A stretch of 64,000 nt of DNA from Onchidella celtica (taxonomy: Eukaryota > Mollusca > Gastropoda > Systellommatophora > Onchidiidae): positions 27,280,024 to 27,344,023 of the forward strand of contig OZ007569.1 of NCBI GenBank assembly GCA_963931925.1, read 5' to 3'. The notes below the pieces were generated by a model. That model was not told where the DNA came from, ran no database searches, and saw only the letters and a list, made by a program, of their open reading frames with translations. The stretch's first letter is position 1. The number at the start of each line of letters is the position of its first letter. Positions 12,406 to 21,441 of the stretch are shown piece after piece. The translations under genes were made by a program, and so were the position numbers.

Positions 12406-13975
12406 TTAAAAAAATGACAATACGGACAGCGAGAGATGCATTTGTTTAATTTATAAGGTAAGGAGAGTCAGAGGCAGATAGAATAAAAGACAAGAAGTAG
12501 AGGAAGAAATGACGGAGAAACATTGTAGCTACTAAACGAACGGCGCTGCTCAGTACTCGCCGAGGTCATTAAAGGTCAGCTCTAATTGATTGTTTAGAGG
12601 CTACCCGTACCCTTCCTTACGTGACTGCTAGTGGGCCACCCTGAACATTGTACTTCTTGCACTCACCAAGAATTCATTATCATTTCTCTCCGGCAGCGAC
12701 TTTGCTTTCCTCTGTAGCAGCAGACCATGTACCATCAGTGGGCAGCAAAATTTTGCCCCGACAGCAGCGAGACATAGGAATGAAAGAATAACAAACACAA
12801 TGACAAAGAGATCATTTCCGATAATTTTTAATTGTTTAGCCGTGATGATGATGGGGATGATGACATTAACGAGATCGCTCACTTTGTGAGAGAGGGTCAT
12901 TGCGGTCGCCGCAAAAGAGAGAGCTCTCGGGGTAAATTTTTTTCTGAGTGTTTCTCCTTATCACATTGTTTCGTTTGCTTTTTTTTTTTTTTTGTTCCTC
13001 TCACATTTCACAAGAATTTCTATCTTTACAAACATTTCGACAGTTTTTTATATCCAGCTACAATTAAAAAGTTAATGTTAATCATGAAATCCTCTCGTGC
13101 ACATTTTTTTTCCGATTTCTTTGTAATTAGAATTAGATCTAGCTATCTTTTTTTATTCTCAGCATAAAAAAACAAAACAAAACCTCTCCTCAACCGGGAC
13201 ATATTTGTCACCACCCCCACCCCTCCCCTCCTCTCTCCCAGATGTATGGTCCAGATAATTAAGATGTTGACTTTTAGAATCAAAGCATCGTCTTGCTGTG
13301 TCGTTGATTTTAAAGTGTGCCCTATGTGATATTATTTCGTCCGCTCATTTCCATTCGTTTGTTTTTCTTTTCAAATCCGAGACGAACCAGACTGTTTATT
13401 TCTCGTTTTCTTCAAACACAGTTATTCCATCATCGATTATGACTATAACAATAAGACTTTATATGACAAAATTGCGTGGCGAACTGGACCCAGGTAATGT
13501 AAAGAACACGAAAAGGAATGGACAAACAAATCAAAATTTATAATAATAGAAAGAGGCAAAAGCAAAACTATGAAGGTGAAGAGATTAAATACATGTACAG
13601 AAAATGGACCCAAAGACAGCAAAACTAAGATGAGCTTCGTATGGAGAACTACTGTGAGTTCTAATTTGTAACTAGGTCGTTGCTTCCTGCCACTCATTTG
13701 TTTTTCCTTTCCGCTACTCCCAGGCCTAACGTGTGTGACAAAAACTAGCATGTACTTTTTGTTCCAATGAGCTTCCCTGGCAATTTTCAGAGGCACATGG
13801 GAAAGAAGTAAAACCGGAGAAACGGAAAGAAGAAGCATAAAAAAAAAGAGGCAAGAAAAACACAAAACATGCGGAATTAGATAAAAGGATAATAAAAACA
13901 AAAAAGGGTAAAAAGGATTGGGCTGGACAGGGGAAAAATATAGGAGGTAGGGGAGGAGAGAAAAAATATTGATGG

Positions 13976-13978
<3 letters not shown>
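12406..13978. other. 1.6 kb without recognised gene
   Basis: AT-rich. It holds a nuclear-receptor-like DR4 motif at 12563-12578 and pyrimidine-rich and T-rich stretches. No supported coding frame. Confidence 0.5.
12563..12578 (+). promoter_or_regulatory. Candidate DR4 nuclear-receptor half-site pair
   Basis: AGGTCA-ttaa-AGGTCA, a perfect direct repeat of the nuclear-receptor half-site with a 4-base spacer. Such DR4 sites are bound by TR/LXR-type heterodimers in animals. There is no neighbouring gene to link it to, so function is speculative. Confidence 0.3.
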
Positions 13979-14018
<40 letters not shown>

Positions 14019-14019
14019 C

Positions 14020-14057
<38 letters not shown>

Positions 14058-14131
14058 AAGAGAGAGATCGAGTGAGAGAGAGCGAGAGAGAGAGAGAGCG
14101 AGAGAGAGCGAGCGAGTGAGAGAGAGAGAAA
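13979..14131. repeat. (GA)n microsatellite with GAGC variants
   Basis: About 150 bp of nearly continuous GA with scattered CG interruptions. The long Leu/Ser frame on the opposite strand is a repeat artefact. Confidence 0.95.
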
Positions 14132-14826
14132 GCGATAATGTCAGGCCTATCTCCACGCCAGCTCAACATCTTTCCCTCATACACTGTTGGAACACGCATA
14201 AATGTCAATCACCCGTCTCAGTGCATTTCTCTAGAACTTCCACAGAGCGCCCACGATGACATTATGCTATAAATGTGAAGCCCGGTAGAGAGAAATTTGG
14301 AGAAGGAGGAGCAGGAAAGAGGAGAAGACAACAATGTCAGAGTGAAGAAAGTAGAGAAGATGGGATTGTAAAACAAAGTGGATGATATAAATTTGCATTA
14401 CGGGGCCCGCTAAACCCTTGGGGCCCCTGTGCAACTGCCCAAGGTGCCCATGCGTACAGATGGCTTTGGCACTGGGAAAATGCATGAAAAGGGGCCACCC
14501 TTGAAAAGTAGGTACCCTTGATAGGTGAAAGGGAGGGGGTGCTCCCCCCCCCCCCCCCGAATATGAAAAACCTGCACCGGATATGGATAGCATAAGTACG
14601 CTTTTCAGTTACTATTATTTGTTTAAATGTAGTGTTCAACAAAACAAAGTAAGTGGCAGGATTATATATATATATATATATAAATATTGTGTTTTTACCA
14701 GTGAAACCGTCAAATAATTATAGTCCATCCAAAATGTTGCTTAAAAAGTTTGAGAACAACAAGGCATGGATATGGGCTTTCACGATTCTAATGACCGTAG
14801 CCTCGCGCAATGAAAGGGAATTCAAG
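14132..14826. other. Left flank of the retrotransposon; dispersed-repeat-like, no gene
   Basis: Contains 'ggggcccctgtgcaactgcccaa' around 14420, similar to part of the 27.3 kb palindromic element, a C15 run at 14544-14558 and a short (TA)n at about 14664-14682. It runs directly into the retrotransposon target site. Confidence 0.5.
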
Positions 14827-14831
14827 CGTAT
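14827..14831. other. Target site duplication, left copy (CGTAT)
   Basis: CGTAT abuts the outer end of the left LTR and is repeated exactly at 21437-21441 after the right LTR. Five bases is usual for Ty3/gypsy integrases. Confidence 0.95.
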
Positions 14832-15427
14832 TGTAACAGCTGAGGTTGTTCTAGCACGTTATAGTAGGGGGGAGTTAGTTGATCTAACTACAACCCTTTA
14901 GAAAACGAAACTATTACAGCTGTAAAATAAATAAACACGAGATCCGACGATAGATTAAATAATACTAAAGTTTAATAACTGTATAGTGAACAATAAATTA
15001 CTAGGAAGACGCCAGCGAAACTAAATATCTACGCCACACAAAAGGAAACTCACTTACTCACCCCACCAACCACTCACACAGGTCTATATATATAAACATT
15101 CCTACAGAAAGTTCCCGAAATAAACGTTACCTTTGCCCTCGCACAAACCAACCAATCACGCATCAATACGTCATCAGGTTACATCACTCAAGGCCAAATC
15201 TGGAGTAAACATCCTTATCCACAGTGTTATCGAATGTTCGGGAACATACTAATATTTACTGAACGAGTCAAAACACCTGACAACGAGCGAGCGAGGAAAA
15301 AAACTACTCACTAGAAAAGAAGGTCAGGTCACGGAGTACAACAATAAAATGAAAGAAGAAATGAACACATGCTCACCAGTGTAACAAGAAAACGGGAGAG
15401 GGCAAGGGATAGCTTGCAGATGCTACA
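14832..15427 (-). repeat. 3' LTR, 596 bp
   Basis: Bounded by TGTAAC...GCTACA on the plus strand, giving TG...CA termini. Reads identical to the right LTR base for base. A TATA-rich tract at 15085-15096 and an ATTAAA at 14971-14976 (minus) lie in the order expected for promoter then polyadenylation signal; these two assignments are inferred. Confidence 0.97.
14971..14976 (-). terminator. Candidate polyadenylation signal ATTAAA in the 3' LTR
   Basis: ATTAAA on the minus strand, about 110 nt downstream of the LTR's TATA-like tract, which is the expected R-region arrangement. No canonical AATAAA was seen on the minus strand of the LTR. Confidence 0.35.
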
Positions 15428-15441
15428 CAACTCCCCAATTT
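15428..15441 (-). other. Candidate polypurine tract
   Basis: On the minus strand AAATTGGGGAGTTG ends directly at the 3' LTR, with a GGGGAG core. It is short and interrupted by T residues, so it is a modest match, but it is in the required position for plus-strand DNA priming. Confidence 0.6.
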
Positions 15442-16193
15442 AAGTTGAATATCTTTCAACTCCAAAACATTATTCAGCGTCTGCAATATCTTGAAATAAT
15501 CTTATAGCACTCCCAATCTCACAAAGGTAGTTGCTAATTCTATTACAATTAATAACAATTTCAGTGTCTTCCCGAATGTCATCACAAATACAATACAATG
15601 CAGTGTACTTTGCATCACTAATACCATAACTAATACAATACCGTCATTGTGACAAACCAATAGTTAACAGTAGGCCTACTAGTCAAAATAACACAACGCC
15701 ACCACTGTGGTGAAACAATGGTCAATGATATTATTACAAATCATATATGGTGAAACGATGGCCCATCGTTTACACAATGCTTCGTGCACGAATCATAGCA
15801 TATAACTTGTTGTACATAACATGGCTATCTCCAAAATGTATAACTCATACGTACAATGGCAAAAATACCAATACATACTGACCACTGATTAGGGTCTTTC
15901 TTCATCATATTAGGTCAAAACAAGTTACAACATTGCAACATAACACAAACACTGCTTGCTCGCAGTCCCCATTTGGGTTACATTTTCCAAAAATTACACC
16001 AATATGGTAACTAATATGACATAGCATAAAAACAAAATGTGACTAACACATCATGACTATCCATCAGCTACCAATTCAATATTCAGTCACAGATGAACTA
16101 TGTCCCCAATTACAGTACAATACTGCCGTCCTAGCAATTCATCTAGTAGGCAAAAGTATGGGTTACAATGCATTTCACTGATAGTGTACTACT
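15428..16193 (-). other. 3' noncoding segment of the retrotransposon
   Basis: 766 nt between the gag-pol stop and the 3' LTR, AT-rich and without an open frame. It includes repeated 'ggtgaaac-atgg' motifs and a hairpin with 8-bp perfect arms at 15753-15771 (AAACGATG-gcc-CATCGTTT). There is no sign of an envelope gene. Confidence 0.7.
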
Positions 16194-19100
16194 TTAAAAT
16201 ACCCTGCTCAGGAAATCGGCACAGACATTTTCTCTGCCTTTTACGTAGTGAATCCTGAATCGATAAGACTGTAAAAATAAACTCCATCGTAATAACTTTG
16301 GACTGTCAAACTTGGCAGAGTTCAAAAACTCTAATGACCGATGGTCAGTTTGGAGCACAAACTCCTTTCCATACAAATACAAAGTAAACTTTTTTACAGC
16401 CCAAACAATAGCTAAACATTCGCGCTCTGAGACCGAATATTTTGTCTCACGAGGCAATAGCTTACGACTAGCATATGCCACAGGGTACAGCTTTCCCTCG
16501 TGTTCCTGCATAAGACTAGCGCCTAATCCGCGATCTGATGCATCAGTTGCTAAGACAAACTCTTTGGAAAAATCTGGCAAACATAACACGGGTTTGGAGA
16601 TAATGACATTCTTCAAAGAGGTGTACGCTTTCTCCTGCGTTTCATCCCACCGAACTATATTGGGCTGACCCTTTCTAAGTAAATCAAACAATGGTGATGC
16701 AATCGCTGAAAAGTTAGGAATAAATTCATGGTAATATCCCACTAATCCTAAGAATGCTTTCACTTCCTTCTTAGTGGTGGGTCTGGGTGCGTCTCGTACC
16801 TTACATACATTCTCTTCTAACAGGCCAATCATACCTTCTCCCACTAAGTGTCCAACAAAGTCTACTTCAGACGTTCCAATCAGACACTTCGATGGTCTTG
16901 CAGTTAATCCAGCTTGGTCCATCCTCTGCAGTAAGTCCTTGAGAGTCTTCACATGCTCGTCGAATGTCTCTGTATGAATCAGCAGGTCGTCCACATATGC
17001 TGTCACATTGTTCATTCCACGGATCAATGGCTTTACGATTCTGTTCAGCGTGGCTCCTGAGTTCATCATCCCAAAAGGCATCCGAATGAATTCATAGTGC
17101 TCGCCCATGGTGACGAACGCCGTCTTGGGAATGTCTTGCTCTCGAACTTTCACTTGCCAGTATCCCTTGCTCAGGTCAATCCGAGAGAATAATTTTCCTC
17201 TCGAGAGACTCTGAAACACTTCTGATGGCGCTGCTGTCGGATGAGGGTCGAATACTGTGATCTGGTTTAACCTCCTGTAGTCGATGCAGACTCGGTTGGA
17301 TCCGTCCTTCTTCTTGACGACAACAATAGGTGAAACATAAGCTGATGAGCTCCTTCGAATGATGCCCAGCCGTTCCATGGTGCTAAGCTCCTCCTTCAAT
17401 GAGTCGCGCATAGCGTAGGGCACCGGGTATGGTCGTTGACGAACTGGTACTTCTGTCGTCAGGTCGATGCGATGTTCACCCAACTGGCAGCATCCAGGAA
17501 GATTGGTGAAGACGTGCTGGTAATTCTTCACCACATTGCCGAGTTCTTGACGTTGTTCCGATGTCAGTTGCGTTCCATACTGGACATCTCTGTAGCCTTC
17601 ATTCTGGTCCCAGCTTCCTAGGTCGGTAAGGTCCTCCGTCGTTCCACCATTGTCGCCTTCCAGGTCGCAGTCCTCGATGATTGTCATGCCAGCTGACTCC
17701 ACGGGTTGACTCTTGTCCATCATGTCGTCCTCTGCCAGTCCACTCTCAGCACTATCACCGCCGCCGTCCTTTATGGCGTTGACATGTTCAGGCGTGGTAT
17801 CTCTCCTACTGTTGTCCATCCCACACATCTCGGTCACAATAGGTCTCGGTTCCATTGCCACTGCTGCTGCTTTTGACGTCCTTGGAATGTATCTCTTGAG
17901 GAGGTTGGCGTGCAAGGTCTTTTCTTTTGCACCCATCTTGACTCTATAGTCGTTAACACCGACAACTGAGACTACCTTATATGGTCCCTTCCATTGGACT
18001 AGGAGCTTGTTAGTGTTCGTCGGCAGTAGCACCAACACTTCATCTCCGGGGCGGAACTTCCTCTCTCGCGCCTTCCGGTCGTAGTAGGTCGTCTTCTGTC
18101 TACCTTGAGCCTTGGAGAGTTCTTCCGTCGCTAACTTCCATGTGTCCTCCAGCCTCTCACGTAGTTCCATGACGTACTGGTAACTGGTCTTCGTTTCCGG
18201 CTCCTCTACGTCCTTGGTCCATAGTTGTCGTAAAATGTGCATTGGTCCTCTCACAGTTCTCCCATACAGCAACTCGAATGGGGCAAACTTGGTCGACTCT
18301 TGGGGAACTTCACGATATGCGAAGAGCAGCGGGTTGATGTATCTGTGCCACTGCTTGGGTTGCTCTGCGCACAGTCGCCTTAAGGTCTTCTTCAGTGTGC
18401 CGTTAAATCGCTCCACCAACCCGTTGCACATAGGGTGGTAGACTGTAGTGGTCGACTGCCGAATTCCCAGTAGTCTATTCGTTTCCTTCATGACATCTGA
18501 CATAAACTGGGTCCCTTGGTCGGACAAGATCTCTTCGGGCACACCCAAACGGCTGTAGATGTTCACTAAGGCTTCTGCTACCGTTTCTGCGTCGATCTTC
18601 TTCAAGGGTGTGGCTTCGGGGTAACGAGTAGCGTAGTCTATGTACACCAGGATATACCGATGTCCACCTTCACTTGGGGGGTCGATAGGTCCTACTAAGT
18701 CCACGGCCACTCGCCTAAATGGTACGTCCACTACTGGCATACTCTGCAGGTGCACCTTTGGTGTCGCTCCTTTGTTCACTGTCCTCTGGCATATGTCACA
18801 TGAGCGGCAGTATCTCGCGACGTCACCTTCAATTCCAGGCCAATAAAAATTGCTCATAACTCTGTCTTTGGTTTTCTTCACGCCGAGGTGTCCTCCGACG
18901 ATCGAGTCGTGGGCTACACTCAGTACATACTCTCTCAGTTTCTCGGGTAGTACCACTTGCCTTATAACCGTCGCCTGTCTCAGGTCCTTGTAGATCCGGT
19001 ACAGTACTCCTCCATGTTTCTCAAAATGAACAGATTTATTGCCTCTATTAGTTGGGATCTTCTTCTGCTCTAACTTCCTTATGACTTCGTCTTCTTCTTG

Positions 19101-20732
19101 GAGTCGGATAAGTTCCTCTCTATCCACTCTCGCGTGCCGTTCTGCCCTCGGCACCTTCAGCGACGTAGACTGGTCCTTCCTCTTCTCCTGGGCCCTCGTG
19201 GTCACCGCTCCTACCATCACCTCAGTATCAGGGTCGTACGGATCCTTCGCTCCGTCCACGTTCCCGACTACTAGGTCGCAGATGGTCTCCGGGAGACACA
19301 GCGCCGTCACTTTGCCCGTCAGGTAAGGCGTCTTCACGTCGATAACGGCTTCCTCCGCCGCTAGCAAGGAGTTATCGATCCTCGCGATAAGTTTCTTCCC
19401 ACCGGTGAGCTGTCCGTCGTCCACCAGTGCTCGCCGCACCACTACACCTTCACAGCCGGTATCTCTTAGGACATCTACCGCTCGATTTCCAATCAAGCCC
19501 TTCATCACTGGTAACTTCAGTTTCTCCACGGTCCTTCCGTCACTGCATCCTCCGCAAGTAACAGGCACCGCTAACTGTAGCTTCCCGTCCTTCATTACCG
19601 CTTGAACGTTGATGCTGGTGTCAGCCGTCGTCGCATCCTGTCTCGACGACTCGTCCGCCGCTATCACTACGGCCGCCGCCGCCTTGTTCGGCTTGCCTCG
19701 TCCCATATCCTTCTGGGCTGGACACATCCTCCGAACGTGGCCTGGCTTTCCACAAAGGTAACATTTCAACTCACCTTTGTCGTTTAACTTTGCACGACAC
19801 TCCGTCGCCTTGTGTCCCGGCCTCTGGCACCTATGGCAGACCTGTGGGCTTCTGTCTCCGTTGGGCCTCTGTCGCACTGGCCGGCTCTGCAGTCTGGCGC
19901 TCCCGCTGAGCGTCCGGTTCCTTGCTACCAGGTACGCCTCCGCTGAATCTGCGATGTCCTGTAGCGTCTTTGGTTTCCTCTCCCTCACATGGGTTGCAAG
20001 GTCTGGTGGGCAGGCACCCATGAATTGCTCTCTGACGAACAGATCTCTCACTCCTTCGTAGGTCTCCTCCGTCTTCGACAGCTTTATCCACCCCTCTAGA
20101 TAGGTCTTGATCCTGGTCAAAAACATTCCAACATCTTCTCCATCTTCAGGCTTACCTTGTCTGAACATGAGTCTGTATCCGTCCTCTGACAGGTTGTACC
20201 TCTTCTGCAACGCTTCCTTGACTTTGTCGTAGTCCTTGGCTTCGTCGATCGGTAGTCTGCAGAAGCACTCCAAAGCTCTCCCGGTCAGCAGGGCAGACAG
20301 TGATGTCGTCCAGGTGGATCTGGGCCATTCAGCTGTCTCGGCAAACCTCTCAAACCGCAGCAACCAGCTATCCAGATCGTCCTTCTTGTCCTGAAATGCA
20401 GGTAGCTTGGGTCTCTTGGAACTGGCGTGGTCGTCGGTCTTCTGCGCTGAGTCGTTGCCTCCACGTTGCTGGCGCATCCTCTCTATCTCCAACTCGTGGT
20501 TCATCTTTTCCCTTTCCAGCTGTCGTTCAGCCTCCTTCTCTTGTCGTTCAGCCTCCTTCTCTTGTCGTTCAGCCTCCTTCTCATGAGCCTGTCGTTCAGC
20601 CTCCTTCTCCTGTCGTTGAGCCTCCAGCTGTCTTTCTCTTTCTAGGCCTTCACGGAGGTAGTCCCGTCTCTCCTGCCCAGTGAGCTCCATAGCGTCCGCT
20701 TCCTGGCTAAGCCTTCCAATAACCTCCGACAT
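16194..20732 (-). CDS. gag-pol: Gag-Pol polyprotein with integrase before reverse transcriptase
   Basis: A single 1,512-residue frame from ATG at 20732 to TAA at 16194, with no frameshift between gag and pol. In order: a charged coiled-coil N-terminus of EKEAERQ repeats (about 41-72); capsid with a SCAN-like segment (about 180-271); two CCHC zinc knuckles (299-312, 324-337); an aspartic protease with DTGC at 424-427; integrase with zinc-binding His/Cys residues (about 608-648) and D678, D738, E774 at D35E spacing; a GPY motif near 919; reverse transcriptase (about 1095-1280) with YVDD at 1246-1249; and RNase H with acidic residues near 1397, 1438 and 1463. It would build the particle, copy the RNA and integrate the DNA. 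Integrase ahead of RT is copia-like, yet the RT and GPY-type integrase are Ty3/gypsy. This is the known layout of Gmr1-like elements. No catalytic residue is missing. Confidence 0.96.
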   Translation of the reverse strand: MSEVIGRLSQEADAMELTGQERRDYLREGLERERQLEAQRQEKEAERQAHEKEAERQEKEAERQEKEAERQLEREKMNHELEIERMRQQRGGNDSAQKTDDHASSKRPKLPAFQDKKDDLDSWLLRFERFAETAEWPRSTWTTSLSALLTGRALECFCRLPIDEAKDYDKVKEALQKRYNLSEDGYRLMFRQGKPEDGEDVGMFLTRIKTYLEGWIKLSKTEETYEGVRDLFVREQFMGACPPDLATHVRERKPKTLQDIADSAEAYLVARNRTLSGSARLQSRPVRQRPNGDRSPQVCHRCQRPGHKATECRAKLNDKGELKCYLCGKPGHVRRMCPAQKDMGRGKPNKAAAAVVIAADESSRQDATTADTSINVQAVMKDGKLQLAVPVTCGGCSDGRTVEKLKLPVMKGLIGNRAVDVLRDTGCEGVVVRRALVDDGQLTGGKKLIARIDNSLLAAEEAVIDVKTPYLTGKVTALCLPETICDLVVGNVDGAKDPYDPDTEVMVGAVTTRAQEKRKDQSTSLKVPRAERHARVDREELIRLQEEDEVIRKLEQKKIPTNRGNKSVHFEKHGGVLYRIYKDLRQATVIRQVVLPEKLREYVLSVAHDSIVGGHLGVKKTKDRVMSNFYWPGIEGDVARYCRSCDICQRTVNKGATPKVHLQSMPVVDVPFRRVAVDLVGPIDPPSEGGHRYILVYIDYATRYPEATPLKKIDAETVAEALVNIYSRLGVPEEILSDQGTQFMSDVMKETNRLLGIRQSTTTVYHPMCNGLVERFNGTLKKTLRRLCAEQPKQWHRYINPLLFAYREVPQESTKFAPFELLYGRTVRGPMHILRQLWTKDVEEPETKTSYQYVMELRERLEDTWKLATEELSKAQGRQKTTYYDRKARERKFRPGDEVLVLLPTNTNKLLVQWKGPYKVVSVVGVNDYRVKMGAKEKTLHANLLKRYIPRTSKAAAVAMEPRPIVTEMCGMDNSRRDTTPEHVNAIKDGGGDSAESGLAEDDMMDKSQPVESAGMTIIEDCDLEGDNGGTTEDLTDLGSWDQNEGYRDVQYGTQLTSEQRQELGNVVKNYQHVFTNLPGCCQLGEHRIDLTTEVPVRQRPYPVPYAMRDSLKEELSTMERLGIIRRSSSAYVSPIVVVKKKDGSNRVCIDYRRLNQITVFDPHPTAAPSEVFQSLSRGKLFSRIDLSKGYWQVKVREQDIPKTAFVTMGEHYEFIRMPFGMMNSGATLNRIVKPLIRGMNNVTAYVDDLLIHTETFDEHVKTLKDLLQRMDQAGLTARPSKCLIGTSEVDFVGHLVGEGMIGLLEENVCKVRDAPRPTTKKEVKAFLGLVGYYHEFIPNFSAIASPLFDLLRKGQPNIVRWDETQEKAYTSLKNVIISKPVLCLPDFSKEFVLATDASDRGLGASLMQEHEGKLYPVAYASRKLLPRETKYSVSERECLAIVWAVKKFTLYLYGKEFVLQTDHRSLEFLNSAKFDSPKLLRWSLFLQSYRFRIHYVKGRENVCADFLSRVF
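20521..20612 (-). repeat. 21-bp tandem repeat inside gag
   Basis: Units of tgtcgttcagcctccttctc-type start at 20521, 20542 and 20563, with a fourth after a 9-nt insertion. They encode the seven-residue EKEAERQ repeats of the Gag N-terminus. Copy number could vary between insertions without breaking the frame. Confidence 0.9.
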
Positions 20733-20819
20733 GTTGTAGATAGCTTGTCGATGATATTCTACAATAAACTATGTAAATAAATCTAGTAATTTTGATCTGG
20801 TCCGCTCGAATATGGTCGG

Positions 20820-20837
20820 ATCCCGGACGAGCCCCCA
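20820..20837 (-). other. Primer binding site, tRNA-Pro
   Basis: Minus-strand TGGGGGCTCGTCCGGGAT begins 3 nt after the 5' LTR and is complementary to the 3' end of animal tRNA-Pro. It is the primer binding sequence known from murine leukaemia virus. This also confirms the orientation. Confidence 0.93.
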
Positions 20838-20840
20838 ATA

Positions 20841-21436
20841 TGTAACAGCTGAGGTTGTTCTAGCACGTTATAGTAGGGGGGAGTTAGTTGATCTAACTAC
20901 AACCCTTTAGAAAACGAAACTATTACAGCTGTAAAATAAATAAACACGAGATCCGACGATAGATTAAATAATACTAAAGTTTAATAACTGTATAGTGAAC
21001 AATAAATTACTAGGAAGACGCCAGCGAAACTAAATATCTACGCCACACAAAAGGAAACTCACTTACTCACCCCACCAACCACTCACACAGGTCTATATAT
21101 ATAAACATTCCTACAGAAAGTTCCCGAAATAAACGTTACCTTTGCCCTCGCACAAACCAACCAATCACGCATCAATACGTCATCAGGTTACATCACTCAA
21201 GGCCAAATCTGGAGTAAACATCCTTATCCACAGTGTTATCGAATGTTCGGGAACATACTAATATTTACTGAACGAGTCAAAACACCTGACAACGAGCGAG
21301 CGAGGAAAAAAACTACTCACTAGAAAAGAAGGTCAGGTCACGGAGTACAACAATAAAATGAAAGAAGAAATGAACACATGCTCACCAGTGTAACAAGAAA
21401 ACGGGAGAGGGCAAGGGATAGCTTGCAGATGCTACA
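20841..21436 (-). repeat. 5' LTR, 596 bp
   Basis: Identical by eye to 14832-15427. As the upstream LTR it should carry the active promoter; the matching TATA-rich tract lies near 21094-21105. Confidence 0.97.
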
Positions 21437-21441
21437 CGTAT
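21437..21441. other. Target site duplication, right copy (CGTAT)
   Basis: Exact copy of 14827-14831, directly after the LTR terminus. Confidence 0.95.

Larger units (their letters stand above)
14832..21436 (-). mobile_element. Complete Ty3/gypsy LTR retrotransposon, Gmr1-like, 6,605 bp
   Basis: The element reads on the minus strand. It starts with the 5' LTR (20841-21436), then a 3-nt spacer, tRNA-Pro primer binding site, a leader of about 87 nt, one gag-pol frame, a 766-nt 3' noncoding segment with candidate polypurine tract, and the 3' LTR (14832-15427). A 5-bp target duplication flanks it. Both LTRs read as identical over 596 bp, which points to very recent insertion. No envelope-type frame is present. 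The pol order, integrase before RT, is not that of standard Ty3/gypsy but matches the Gmr1-like clade. All hallmarks for autonomy are intact by eye. The coding region is visibly richer in G+C than its surroundings. Confidence 0.97.

Noticed and set aside
13443..14259. Long Leu/Ser-rich and Arg/Glu-rich open frames across the 14 kb GA tract (up to 237 codons)
   Set aside because: They are the translation of a GA/CT microsatellite on either strand; frames lack any non-repeat motif.
16312..20683. Several plus-strand frames of 60-127 codons opposite gag-pol
   Set aside because: Antisense shadows of the intact minus-strand polyprotein.
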